A stretch of 64,000 nt of DNA from contig NZ_CP034550.1 of NCBI RefSeq assembly GCF_009498035.1, forward strand, positions 62,001-126,000, in the 5' to 3' direction. A model generated the notes under the pieces. The model did not search any database and was not told where the DNA came from. It worked only from the letters and a program-made list of their open reading frames with translations. Each line of letters begins with the position of its first letter. Position 1 is the first letter of the stretch. Positions 7,774 to 16,263 of this stretch are shown piece after piece. Origin of the DNA: Saccharothrix syringae (GTDB lineage: Bacteria; Actinomycetota; Actinomycetes; Mycobacteriales; Pseudonocardiaceae). Position numbers and translations under genes: made by a program.

Positions 7774-9375
7774 TCAGCTCCCGGCGACCGCTTCGTCCAG
7801 TCGGGTCCGCCACGCCGCCCTCAAGTAGTCCTGCTCGCGGCGCAGCCCGGCGCCCGAGGTCGTGCCGCTGATCCGCACGGCCTGGAAGCGGGCCTCCCGC
7901 TCGGCCGCCCGGTCCACGTAGGCCGGCGCGTGGCCAAGCAGCACGCCGAGCCAGCCCGCCAGGTCGCGCACGGTGGTGCGCTCACCCGCGCCGCGCCAGC
8001 CGTCGCGGGCGAGCCGGTCGGCGGCCAGCAGCAGGCCGCGCTCCTCCACCTCGACCGCGGTCACCCCCTCCACCCGCCACTCCAGGTCGATCGCGCGCAG
8101 CCCGGCCGCGGTGACCACGACGTTGTGCGGCACCAGGTCCCAGTGGTCCGCGACCGGCCCGTCGCCGCCGCGCAGCAGGCCGCGCCAGCCGTGCAGCAGC
8201 TCCTCCAGCCGCCACGGCTCGTCGGCCAGCACCGACAGCAGCGGCACGCCCTCCAGCACCGGCTCCTCGTAGCCGCGCACGGACACCCCGTCCGGGCGCT
8301 GCGCCACCAGCGGGCCGCGCCGGACGCGGTCGCCGACCACCTCGGCGCGCGTGCACCAGCGGGCGGCGCGCTCGGTGTTGAAGTAGACGCCGAGCCGGTC
8401 CGCGGGCCACAGCTCCGGCGCGGCCCCGTCGACGTCGGCCACCACCAGGAAGCTGTTCCACGCCTGGTCCGCGAGCCCCGCGGTGATCAGCTCGTCCCAC
8501 AACCGCGCCTCGTCCACCGGCCGCGGCTCGTCGTGGCCCCAGTCGGGGCTGGGGAAGCTCGGGATGCCGCGCGCCAGCTGCGGGTGCCGCTCGACCAGGT
8601 CGTCGGTCAGCACCGCGCGGGTGATCTTGTAGTCGGGGAAGCAGCCGAGCACGTGCCGGACGCCGTAGCCGGACCGCGCGAGCAGCCGCTCCAGCGGCCG
8701 GCGGGCGAACGTGCGCGCCGGCGCGCCGTCGGGGTAGCCCTGCACCCCGTCCCACCGCTTGCCGCTGTGGTCCTCGTGGCCGCCGGCCAGGTACTTCACC
8801 CCGAGCCGGTTCTCGATCGCGAGCACCAGCGCCCCACCCGGCCGCAGCCGGCGGCGCAACCCCCGCAGGAACTCCTCGTACGGCTCGTCGGAGGCGCTGC
8901 CCGCGCCGACGTACTCCAGCACGCCGACCACCAGCACCAGGTCGTAGGCGGGCTCGTCCGGCACGTCGTCGAGCAGGCCGACGAACACCCGCACGCCCGG
9001 CAGGTCGGCGGTGCGCCGCGCGGCGACCCGGGCCCGGGCGGCGACCGGCTCCACCGCGTCGACCGCGGCGACGCGCTCGCCCAGGTGCCGGGTGATCGCG
9101 CCGCACCCGGCGCCGACCTCCAGCACGACCGCGTCGGCGGGCAGGTCGAGGGCGCGCAGCGCGTTCGCGCGCCCCCGGTCCAGGTGGTAGCGCTCGGCCC
9201 AGGTGCGGCCGGCGAGGTGGAGCTCGTCGCTGAGCGAGCCGAGGTCGCCCGCCTCCGCGACGATCGCGCCGACCAGCCGCTCGGCGCCGTCGAGGTAGTC
9301 GACGCCCGGGGCGTCGCCGAGGAGCAGGCACCCGTCCTCGGCGGTGAGCTCCAGCTCCCGCAGGGGTGTGGTCAT
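7774..9375 (-). CDS. Methyltransferase fused to kinase-like domain (WbdD-like layout)
   Basis: A 533-aa protein. Residues about 40-260 form a class I methyltransferase (VLEVGAGCGAITRHLGE near 86-102, then LVLVVGVLEYVG). The C-terminal half carries signatures of APH/eukaryotic-like kinases: DHWDLVPHN at 410-418, with Asp413 and Asn418 in the catalytic-loop positions, and IDLEW at 429-433, with Asp430 as the possible metal ligand. The same order occurs in WbdD, the enzyme that ends O-antigen chains by phosphorylation and methylation. Homology to WbdD is not claimed, only the layout. Its start overlaps the previous stop (TGATG). Confidence 0.7.
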   Translation of the reverse strand: MTTPLRELELTAEDGCLLLGDAPGVDYLDGAERLVGAIVAEAGDLGSLSDELHLAGRTWAERYHLDRGRANALRALDLPADAVVLEVGAGCGAITRHLGERVAAVDAVEPVAARARVAARRTADLPGVRVFVGLLDDVPDEPAYDLVLVVGVLEYVGAGSASDEPYEEFLRGLRRRLRPGGALVLAIENRLGVKYLAGGHEDHSGKRWDGVQGYPDGAPARTFARRPLERLLARSGYGVRHVLGCFPDYKITRAVLTDDLVERHPQLARGIPSFPSPDWGHDEPRPVDEARLWDELITAGLADQAWNSFLVVADVDGAAPELWPADRLGVYFNTERAARWCTRAEVVGDRVRRGPLVAQRPDGVSVRGYEEPVLEGVPLLSVLADEPWRLEELLHGWRGLLRGGDGPVADHWDLVPHNVVVTAAGLRAIDLEWRVEGVTAVEVEERGLLLAADRLARDGWRGAGERTTVRDLAGWLGVLLGHAPAYVDRAAEREARFQAVRISGTTSGAGLRREQDYLRAAWRTRLDEAVAGS

Positions 9376-10556
9376 CAAGCCGCGGGGAAGGTCTTGAGCA
9401 CCAGGTGCACCTGCCGCTGGTAGCTGCCGCTCAGCCCGGCCTCGCCCGTCATCGGGTACTGGTCCACGTTGACGCGCACCAGGTTCTTGCCCGAGGCCCA
9501 GATGCCCCGGTACAGCGCCAGGTCCGGCTCGACCTTCTTCTCGAACACCAGCTGCGGCGGCATGTCCGGCAGCGGGTCCTTGATGAAGACCAGGCCGCCC
9601 CGGGTCTCCTGGTAGAGCTTCAGGTCCTGCACCGCCTTCTGCGCCGCGGCCTCGTCGGCCATCGGCACCACCACGATGGAGAACCGGTCGGGCGTCGGGC
9701 CGAACTCGTCGGCCTGCTTGTTGCCCGCCTTCCAGGCCACCTTGGTCGCGCCGCCCGCGGCGAGCAGGTCCGCCTCGCCCTGCTCCATGACCTGCTCGGT
9801 CACCACCTCGCTCATGTCGAGCACCTCGGCGCGCTGGTTGTCCTTGCCGCCGGGCTCGGGCACCTGCTCCAGCAGGATCTCGAACGGGTCGGTCGGCTTC
9901 GGCTTCTCGGTGGTCGTGGTCGTGCTCGCCGCGGTCGACGTGCCCCCGGTCCCGCCGTTGGCGTTCGGGTCCTCGCCACCGCCCCGCGTGAAGTACCAGA
10001 CGCCGAAGCCGATGCCCGCGAGGACGACGACGACCACGAGGATCGCCAGGACCCGCTTGCCCGCGCCCGAGGGCTTGTCCTCGAACACCTCCGGGCCCTG
10101 GGCGATCCAGCTCGGGTTCTGCTCGCCGGCGAAGTCGGTCGAACCCCACGGCGGCGCGCCACCGCCCTGCCACGGTGGCGGCGGCGGGGGTGCGACGGGG
10201 CGGACGTACTGGGTGCGCTCGGAGTCCGGGTTGCCGCCGGCCTGCCGGGCGTTGACGACCTGCGTGGCGTCCTGGTTGGGGACCTGCTGCCCGACGGACG
10301 GGTTCGACACGACCTGCGTGGCGTCCGTGTTCGGCGGCGGCTGCTGCTGGGCGTTGGGGTTCACCGCTTCCCAGCGGAGCGGCGGCGCGAACGGGCTGCC
10401 CTGCTGTGCCGGCGGCGGGAACTGGGGTTGCACCTGCGGGACCTGCGGTGCCGCGGTCGACAGCACGTTGTCGCGCTGCTGCCGGTACTCGTCGGCGGAG
10501 ATGCGCCCCTCGGCGAGGGCCGTGTCGAGCTCTCGCAGCTCGTCTTGCCAGGACAT
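9375..10556 (-). CDS. Membrane-anchored protein with SHOCT-like N-terminus
   Basis: A 393-aa protein. The first 33 residues (MSWQDELRELDTALAEGRIS and on) look like a SHOCT-type short helical domain. A long Pro/Gln/Asn-rich linker follows, with repeated TQVV elements (about 40-190), then one membrane segment (VLAILVVVVVLAGIGFGVWY) and an extracytoplasmic domain rich in Lys, Glu and Val that I do not recognise. GAAGGG lies upstream of the ATG at 10556. It probably displays its C-terminal domain outside the membrane, with the linker inside. Its role in the glycan operon is unknown. Confidence 0.65.
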   Translation of the reverse strand: MSWQDELRELDTALAEGRISADEYRQQRDNVLSTAAPQVPQVQPQFPPPAQQGSPFAPPLRWEAVNPNAQQQPPPNTDATQVVSNPSVGQQVPNQDATQVVNARQAGGNPDSERTQYVRPVAPPPPPPWQGGGAPPWGSTDFAGEQNPSWIAQGPEVFEDKPSGAGKRVLAILVVVVVLAGIGFGVWYFTRGGGEDPNANGGTGGTSTAASTTTTTEKPKPTDPFEILLEQVPEPGGKDNQRAEVLDMSEVVTEQVMEQGEADLLAAGGATKVAWKAGNKQADEFGPTPDRFSIVVVPMADEAAAQKAVQDLKLYQETRGGLVFIKDPLPDMPPQLVFEKKVEPDLALYRGIWASGKNLVRVNVDQYPMTGEAGLSGSYQRQVHLVLKTFPAA

Positions 10557-10639
10557 CGTCCGGGTCCCTTCACGTTTGCTGAGCGGACACCATTGTTGCT
10601 TAGGGGCGGGGCGCCTCGTCAGGCCGCTCCGCCGGGGGG

Positions 10640-12307
10640 TCACCCGAGTTCCGGCACCCGGTAGAGCACACCGCCGGCCAGCACCAGGACGACGCCGTCC
10701 TGCGTACCGGGCTTCGCGACGGCGACCCAGCCCGCCCGGCCCGTCGCCCGGGTGAACTGCATGATGTCGCCGCGCGGCACGCCGACCGCACCGCCGCCGA
10801 CGACCTCGCCCGCCTGGTCCACCACGAGCACGCAGTCGGCGGCCCGGCCGTCCACCACGGCCCAGCCGGAGATCTGCGCGTCGCCGACCACCGGGCCCGC
10901 CTCGACCGCGCCGGTCGTCAGACCGCCACCATAGGCGGGCAGGTCGAGCTGCTTCGCCGAGGCCAGGTCGACCCGGGAGCCGAGCTCCGGACCGCCGCAA
11001 CCGAGGGTGAAGTCGTCGGTGAACGGGTAGACGCCCATCGAGCGCAGCACCGGCAGCACCGCGGGGTTGGCCATCATCCGGGACATCTGCCCGGTCGCCT
11101 CGACCCGCATCGCCACGGCGAGCACGGGCTGCGTGGGGTACTTCTCGCGCACCGCCATCGCCTGGCCGTTGCCGACCGCGAAGGTGGCCAGGCCGACCAC
11201 CACGACCAGCGGCACGGCGCGGGCCGTCAGCTGCCGCGGACCGCGGGAGAGCAGCAGCACGAGCACGGCCGCCGCGCCGACCAGGGCGACCATCGCGTAG
11301 CGGGGGCTCAGCCCGTCCGCCGCGCCGTAGTGGCCGCGGCTCAGCCCGATCATCACGGCGACCAGCAGCGCCAGCAGCGCCACGCCGAACCAGCCCGCCT
11401 GCGGCACCCGGTCGGCCAGCACCCGGCGTTCCCGGACCGCGCCGGCGAACAGCACCACGACCAGGCCGACGGTCGCCGCACCCGCGACGAACGCGAGGTC
11501 GAGGTCCTTGGCCGACCAGATCTGGCCGAGCATCGCCAGGCCCGAGCCGAGGTAGGTGTCCGCGCCCAGCAGCATCGGGGCGGGGAAGCCCGGCGGGCGC
11601 GCCGGGAGCAGCCACAGCACGAACGTCACCGCGCCCAGGCCGATCGGCAGCAGCACCCGCCACAGGGCGTCCCGGCGCAGCCACGCCACCGCGGCCAGCG
11701 CGATCCACACCGGGAACGCGGCACCGTGGCCCATGCTGCCGATCACCGCGAAGAGCACCGCGGGCACGGTCAGGCCGCGGTGGGCGAAGGCGAGGGCAAC
11801 CACGGCCGGGACGATGCCCAGCAGCCAGTGCATGCCGCTCATCCCGATGCCGAAGTACTCCGTCGCGGTGGAGGAGAACAGCAGCGCGGACAGGCCCAGC
11901 GCCGCGGCGCCGCGCTGCACCGCGGTGAGCGACCGGGGGAGCATCGTGACCATCGCGGCGAACATCACGGCGACCAGGCCGACCGAGGCGAAGCCCAGGC
12001 CGTGGTTCGTCCCGCCGAAGAAGGTGCCGTTCACCCAGAACACGAGGCCGACCAGGACCGCGGGGTGGTCGTTGTGCAGGACGAACAGCTCGGCCGGCTT
12101 CAGCGCGCCCTCCGGGGTGGAGATGCGGGCCAGGATGCCCCAGAAGTCGGCGAAGTTGAGCCGCGGTGAGCGGTACGCCTCGGCGAGGGCCAGCAGGAAC
12201 GGGATCGCGGCGGCGCCCCACAGCAGCAGGGGCCCGATCGGCGGGCGACGGCGTTCCGGGCGCGCGGCCACCACGGGCTCGACCTGCTGGGTCACCTCTG
12301 CGCTCAC
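10640..12307 (-). CDS. Polytopic membrane protein of the glycan locus
   Basis: A 555-aa protein with roughly ten to twelve membrane segments and a C-terminal soluble beta-rich tail of about 110 residues (ISGWAVVDGRAADCVLVVDQ). The topology resembles GT-C-type glycosyltransferases or polymer-handling membrane proteins, but no catalytic Asp motif is clear, so the function stays open. The GTG at 12307 is chosen because GAGGA lies 11-12 nt upstream; an ATG 57 nt further upstream has no ribosome site. It is the first gene of the leftward cluster. Confidence 0.7.
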   Translation of the reverse strand: MSAEVTQQVEPVVAARPERRRPPIGPLLLWGAAAIPFLLALAEAYRSPRLNFADFWGILARISTPEGALKPAELFVLHNDHPAVLVGLVFWVNGTFFGGTNHGLGFASVGLVAVMFAAMVTMLPRSLTAVQRGAAALGLSALLFSSTATEYFGIGMSGMHWLLGIVPAVVALAFAHRGLTVPAVLFAVIGSMGHGAAFPVWIALAAVAWLRRDALWRVLLPIGLGAVTFVLWLLPARPPGFPAPMLLGADTYLGSGLAMLGQIWSAKDLDLAFVAGAATVGLVVVLFAGAVRERRVLADRVPQAGWFGVALLALLVAVMIGLSRGHYGAADGLSPRYAMVALVGAAAVLVLLLSRGPRQLTARAVPLVVVVGLATFAVGNGQAMAVREKYPTQPVLAVAMRVEATGQMSRMMANPAVLPVLRSMGVYPFTDDFTLGCGGPELGSRVDLASAKQLDLPAYGGGLTTGAVEAGPVVGDAQISGWAVVDGRAADCVLVVDQAGEVVGGGAVGVPRGDIMQFTRATGRAGWVAVAKPGTQDGVVLVLAGGVLYRVPELG

Positions 12308-12611
12308 CTGATCACCATGTCCTCGTGTGCCTGGCGGCCATAAGGTACCGGCCGCTGTCGACATGACGTTCGGAAATGACGGATCGTTACACGCGGGGGA
12401 CGCTGCTCACACGTGGTCCTTCGGGGTATGCCGGGTCACCGGCCCGGTCCTGGCGTGACAAAACGCGGATCGCCGGTCCGGCGCGCGGTGCCCCGGGCCC
12501 CGGCAGGTGGCACCGACCGCCCTCGGGCACCCCCGCTGCCCCGGTCCCGGCGCGGCGCCCACCCCGGGACGGAGCGCCGTCCGCCTGCGGAAACGCGGTG
12601 GATCGCCCACC
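12308..12611. other. Divergent intergenic region
   Basis: This stretch separates the leftward membrane-protein gene from the rightward ABC exporter. It contains no plausible gene. The first 100 bases are less GC-rich (GGAAATGACGGATCGTTAC) and should hold the leftward promoter. GC-rich inverted segments around 12500-12580 may form hairpins. The rightward promoter and operator are listed separately. Confidence 0.5.
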
Positions 12612-12632
12612 TAGGATGTGGGAGCGCTCCCC
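12612..12632 (+). promoter_or_regulatory. -10 element with overlapping CebR-like LacI-family operator
   Basis: TAGGAT (12612-12617) is a good -10 hexamer. Immediately after it TGGGAGCGCTCCCC (12619-12632) matches 13 of 14 bases of the CebR operator TGGGAGCGCTCCCA, with the 12-bp palindrome GGGAGCGCTCCC intact. An operator across the transcription start is the classic repressor position. CebR responds to cello-oligosaccharides in Streptomyces; which LacI-type protein binds here is not visible. Confidence 0.65.
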
Positions 12633-12679
12633 ACACGGCGCGGTGTGGGCGTCCCCTGCCCACCCCCGAGGAGCCACGC

Positions 12680-14434
12680 ATGCCCCACGGTCCCCTCGAC
12701 CACCGCTACCGCGGCGAGCACCCCGTCCGCACGCTCCTCTACCTCTACCGCGAGGACCGGTTCCGGCTCGCCCTCGGCGCCGCCGCCTTCTTCGTCAAGC
12801 ACAGCCCCACCTGGCTGACCCCGGTCGTCACCGCGCACGTGGTGGACGTGGTGGTGGAGCACCGCCCGGTGGCCGGCATCTGGGTCGGCTCGGGCCTGCT
12901 GCTGCTCGTGCTGGCCCTCAACTACCCGTTCGCCATCCTCTACACGCGCTGGTGGTACGGCAGCGCCCGCCGGCTGGGGATGCGGATGCGGTACGCGCTC
13001 AGCCGCCGCATGCAGCAGTTGTCGATCGGGTTCCACGCGCGGGTCAGCGCGGGGGTGCTGCAGACCAAGGTGATCCGCGACGTGGAGGGCATCGAGACCT
13101 CCACCCAGCAGGTCGGCGACCAGGGGCTGGCCGCGCTGGCCACGCTCGGCGGCGCGCTGGCGGTGATCTCGTTCGGCGCGCCCGCGTTCCTGCCGGTGTT
13201 CCTGCTGGTGGTGCCCGCCGCGTCGGTGCTGGTGATGTGGCTGCGGGGCCGGCTGCGCGCGTACAACGAGTCGTTCCGGCAGGAGGTCGAGCGGCTGTCC
13301 TCGCGGGTCGGGGAGATGACCACGCTCATCCCGATCACCCGCGCGCACGGCCTGGAGCGCACCGCCCTCACCCGCATGGACGGCACGCTGCGCCAGGTCT
13401 TCCACGCGGGCATGCGCCTCGACGGCCTGAACGTCCGGTTCGGCGCCCTGGCCTGGATCCTGCTCAACGCCCTGGGCGTCGGCTGCCTGGCGGGCGCGGC
13501 GCTGGCCGCCTACCGCGGTTGGCTCGCCGTCACCCCCGGTGACGTGGTCATGCTCAGCGCCTACTTCGCCTCGCTGACCGGCGCGGTCACCACGCTGATG
13601 AGCCTGACCCCGCTGATCAGCAGGGGCCTGGAGTCCGTGCGGTCGCTCGGCGAGGTGCTGGAGGCGCCCGACGTCGAGCACAACGAGGGCAAGGCGCGGG
13701 TGGACGCGGTGCGGGGGCACGTGCGGTTCGAGGGCGTCGGCTACTCCTACCCGGGCTCGCCGCGCGGCTCCGTGACCGACTTCACCCTCGACGTCCGGCC
13801 CGGCGAGACGGTCGCCCTGGTCGGCGCGTCCGGCGCGGGCAAGTCCACGGCGCTGAACCTGGTCATCGGCTTCCTGCGGCCGACCGAGGGCCGCATCCTG
13901 CTCGACGGCGCCGACCTGGAGGACCTGGACCTGCGCAGCTACCGCCGGTTCCTGTCGGTGGTGCCGCAGGAGTCGGTGCTGTTCGAGGGCACGATCCGGG
14001 ACAACGTCACCTACGGGCTGGAGGACGTGTCCGAGGACGCGCTGCGCCGGGCCCTCGCCGACGCCAACGCGCTGGAGTTCGTCGACCGGCTGCCGGGCGG
14101 CCTGGACACCGTGGTCGGCGACCGCGGCGCGCGCCTGTCCGGCGGGCAGAAGCAGCGGCTGGCCATCGCCCGCGCCCTGGTCCGCGACCCGCGGGTGCTC
14201 GTGCTGGACGAGGCGACCTCCGCGCTGGACAACCGGTCCGAGGCCCTGGTGCAGGAGGCGCTGGCCCGGCTGGTGCGCGGGCGGACCGTGTTCGTGGTGG
14301 CGCACCGGCTGTCCACGATCCGCAACGCCGACCGCATCGTGGTGATGGAGGACGGGCGGATCGCGGAGGTCGGCTCGCACGACGAGCTGCTGCGCTCGGG
14401 CGGGCTCTACGCCGCCCAGGCCCGGTCCGCCTGA
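12680..14434 (+). CDS. ABC exporter, fused membrane and ATPase domains
   Basis: A 584-aa half-transporter. The N-terminal membrane domain has about six segments (residues 25-310). The ATPase domain has Walker A GASGAGKST near residue 382, the signature LSGGQ near 486, Walker B VLVLDEATSALD near 505 and the H-loop AHRLST. It should work as a dimer exporting a lipid, peptide or drug; the substrate is not predictable. GAGGAG lies before the ATG. The CebR-like operator just upstream implies repression relieved by a sugar ligand. The gene stands alone. Confidence 0.9.
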   Translation: MPHGPLDHRYRGEHPVRTLLYLYREDRFRLALGAAAFFVKHSPTWLTPVVTAHVVDVVVEHRPVAGIWVGSGLLLLVLALNYPFAILYTRWWYGSARRLGMRMRYALSRRMQQLSIGFHARVSAGVLQTKVIRDVEGIETSTQQVGDQGLAALATLGGALAVISFGAPAFLPVFLLVVPAASVLVMWLRGRLRAYNESFRQEVERLSSRVGEMTTLIPITRAHGLERTALTRMDGTLRQVFHAGMRLDGLNVRFGALAWILLNALGVGCLAGAALAAYRGWLAVTPGDVVMLSAYFASLTGAVTTLMSLTPLISRGLESVRSLGEVLEAPDVEHNEGKARVDAVRGHVRFEGVGYSYPGSPRGSVTDFTLDVRPGETVALVGASGAGKSTALNLVIGFLRPTEGRILLDGADLEDLDLRSYRRFLSVVPQESVLFEGTIRDNVTYGLEDVSEDALRRALADANALEFVDRLPGGLDTVVGDRGARLSGGQKQRLAIARALVRDPRVLVLDEATSALDNRSEALVQEALARLVRGRTVFVVAHRLSTIRNADRIVVMEDGRIAEVGSHDELLRSGGLYAAQARSA

Positions 14435-14463
14435 ACCGGGCCGCGTGAACCGGGCCGAACCGG

Positions 14464-15030
14464 TCAGCCCTTCTTGGTGAGCAGGGTGGGGCCGACGATC
14501 CGGCGCGCGATGCGGCGCCACTTGCTGCGCTGCACGGCCGGCTTGGCGGCGGACGCGGCCGTCGCCGCGGACGTGGTGGGTGCCGCGGGGGTGGCGGCGG
14601 GCGCGGGAACGGCCCCGGGCGCGGTGGGCGCGGAGGCGGGCACGGAGGTGGGCACGGAGGTGGGCACGGCGCCGGCGGGCACGAAGCCGGGCGCGACGGC
14701 CTGCTGCCCCGGGGCGGCCGGCGAACCGGGTGCCGGGGGAGCGACGGGAATGGGTGCGGTGGGCGCGGCCGGTGCGACCACCCCGGGCGCGGCCTGCGCG
14801 GGCGCCGTCGGCAGCTGACCGGCGATCCCCGGCGCGACCGGCGGGACGACCACGGGCTCCAGCTTGGTGGTGAGAGCCGTGACGGGGGTCAGGTCGGTCG
14901 CGGTCATCGGCTCGGCGGTCGGCCACGCGGGCTCGGCGACGGCCCGGATGCGGATGGTGGGGGTGTCGTTGCTTCGCTGGGGCTGGGTGGGCACCTGGCT
15001 GGACGTCACGGCCCGATCTTGCCAAAACAC
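14464..15030 (-). CDS. Pro/Ala/Val-rich low-complexity protein
   Basis: A 188-aa protein dominated by Pro, Ala, Val, Thr and Ser from about residue 40 to 165, with no folded-domain motif, no signal peptide and no clear membrane segment, ending in a basic tail (KWRRIARRIVGPTLLTKKG). The GTG at 15030 has GAAGGG upstream; a second GTG seven codons later is also possible. It precedes the exporter 3' end convergently. It could be a disordered cytoplasmic or wall-associated protein; nothing more can be supported. Confidence 0.5.
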   Translation of the reverse strand: MFWQDRAVTSSQVPTQPQRSNDTPTIRIRAVAEPAWPTAEPMTATDLTPVTALTTKLEPVVVPPVAPGIAGQLPTAPAQAAPGVVAPAAPTAPIPVAPPAPGSPAAPGQQAVAPGFVPAGAVPTSVPTSVPASAPTAPGAVPAPAATPAAPTTSAATAASAAKPAVQRSKWRRIARRIVGPTLLTKKG

Positions 15031-15066
15031 GCTTCGTCACCCTTCACTCGGGGAATCGGCGGGCGA

Positions 15067-15507
15067 TCAGCAGAAGATCAGCCCGCACGGTCTGCGAGTC
15101 GTCGTCGTGGGGGTCGTGGTGGTCGGCCGCCGCGAGGTGGTGGTGGTCGTCGTCGTGGTCGGCCGGGTGGTGGTCGGCCGGGTCGTGGTGGTCGCGGTGG
15201 TGGTCGTCGCCGAGGTCGTTGTGGTGCTCGTCACCGAAGTGGTCGAGGACGACGGCGCCGTCGTGGAAGAGGACGTCGTGGTGGTAGTCGAGGTTGCGGT
15301 GCCCTCCGGGGCGGCGGTGCCCGCGACGCCGGCGGTGCGGCCGGGCTGCTCGCTGCCCCTCACCACCACGATGTGCCCCACGTCGGACCGCTCCGGTCCG
15401 GGGGACGGCGGGTCGACCACCGCGGTGAAGCCGACCAGGGCGGCCAGTGCCGAGCCGATCAGCGCACCCAGGGCGAGCCGCCCCGGACCACGCAACTCGG
15501 TGAGCAT
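15067..15507 (-). CDS. Thr-rich (mucin-like) membrane-anchored protein
   Basis: A 146-aa protein. One hydrophobic N-terminal segment (LALGALIGSALAALVGFTAV) acts as signal or anchor; residues about 70-140 are almost pure Thr/Ser with scattered Arg-Pro (TTTTRPTTTRPTTTT), and it ends in GLIFC. Such Thr-rich stalks on actinobacterial surface proteins are commonly O-mannosylated. The C-terminal Cys is unusual and might form a disulphide. A separate small gene (14464-15030) lies just downstream on the same strand. Function unknown. Confidence 0.6.
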   Translation of the reverse strand: MLTELRGPGRLALGALIGSALAALVGFTAVVDPPSPGPERSDVGHIVVVRGSEQPGRTAGVAGTAAPEGTATSTTTTTSSSTTAPSSSTTSVTSTTTTSATTTTATTTTRPTTTRPTTTTTTTTSRRPTTTTPTTTTRRPCGLIFC

Positions 15508-15610
15508 CCACCACGACTACCCGGCATCACCCGAGCGGGTCAAATTCGACACGGCCACTGGCACCGGCCCGACACTTCGGGTATCAGGCCGGTACCAGGG
15601 GTCCGGGCGC

Positions 15611-16036
15611 TCAGGCCAGGGTGGCCGTCAGCGTGATCTCGGTGCCCGCCAGCGCCTTGCTGACCGGGCAGTTCTGCTTGGCGTTCTCGGCGGCCGCGGC
15701 GAAGCCCTCGGCGTCCAGGCCCGGCACGTCGGCGGTGACGGTCAGGTGGATGCCGGTGATGCCGGTGCCCGGCTGGAACGTCACCTCGGCGGAGGTGTCG
15801 ACCGTCCGCGGCGGGGTGCCCGCCTGCGCGAGGCCGTGGGAGAGCGCCATCGAGTAGCAGGACGAGTGCGCGGCCGCGATCAGCTCCTCCGGGCTGGTCT
15901 TGCCGTTGGCCTGCTCGGCGCGGGAGGGCCAGCTCACGTCGTAGGTGCCGATGCCCGACGACTCCAGCGCGACGCTGCCGCTGCCCTCCAGCAGGTTGCC
16001 TTCCCAGTGCGTGGTCGCCTTGCGGGTGGTGGCCAT
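15611..16036 (-). CDS. OsmC-family peroxiredoxin
   Basis: A 141-aa protein of the OsmC/Ohr fold. The two redox cysteines sit in SSCYSMALSHGL and in QNCPVSKAL, the positions used by the family to reduce organic hydroperoxides. The family arginine and glutamate regions are present near the N-terminal half. The ATG at 16036 starts MATTRKATTHWEG, the usual OsmC start, with GGAG upstream. It is a cytoplasmic enzyme of oxidative stress defence. The gene stands alone, next to tRNA-Gly. Confidence 0.9.
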   Translation of the reverse strand: MATTRKATTHWEGNLLEGSGSVALESSGIGTYDVSWPSRAEQANGKTSPEELIAAAHSSCYSMALSHGLAQAGTPPRTVDTSAEVTFQPGTGITGIHLTVTADVPGLDAEGFAAAAENAKQNCPVSKALAGTEITLTATLA

Positions 16037-16126
16037 GTTCGAAACTCCGTCTTCGAGGAGGAACCCAACGCCCGCCAACCTAGTGGGGATCACCGGGGCG
16101 CGCCGCAGGGCGTGATCGAAAACGTG

Positions 16127-16160
16127 CGAAGGGCCCCGGTGCGAACACCGGGGCCCTTCG
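16127..16160 (-). terminator. tRNA-Gly terminator hairpin
   Basis: A perfect 15-bp stem encloses a four-base loop that reads TTCG on the minus strand. It lies directly after the tRNA 3' end at 16164. There is no long T-tract, as is usual in actinobacterial terminators. Confidence 0.85.
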
Positions 16161-16163
16161 AAG

Positions 16164-16236
16164 AGCGGATGACGAGACTCGAACTCGCGACCCTCACCTT
16201 GGCAAGGTGATGCGCTACCAACTGCGCTACATCCGC
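16164..16236 (-). tRNA. tRNA-Gly (anticodon GCC)
   Basis: Read on the minus strand the cloverleaf is complete. The acceptor arm is GCGGATG paired with CATCCGC, and the D arm is GCGC/GCGC. The anticodon stem-loop is TCACC-TTGCCAA-GGTGA with anticodon GCC, and the T arm contains GTTCGAGTC. The discriminator base is T and no CCA is encoded. It decodes GGC, a heavily used glycine codon here. Confidence 0.95.
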
Positions 16237-16248
16237 CTGACACGAAGA

Positions 16249-16254
16249 ACTATA
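16249..16254 (-). promoter_or_regulatory. -10 element of tRNA-Gly
   Basis: TATAGT on the minus strand lies 12 bases before the tRNA 5' end, the best -10 match in this part of the window. A convincing -35 is not seen. Confidence 0.55.
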
Positions 16255-16263
16255 GACCATCCC

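Noticed and set aside
14864..16210. Long plus-strand frame rich in Val (VVVVGVVVVG) across 15070-15300
   Set aside because: It is the antisense of the Thr-rich gene; ACC/GTC codons read backwards give Val runs. The minus-strand gene has a signal anchor and start.
16164..16236. tRNA-Ala with anticodon GGC
   Set aside because: This came from reading the plus strand of the anticodon loop. The minus-strand loop is TTGCCAA, giving anticodon GCC and glycine.
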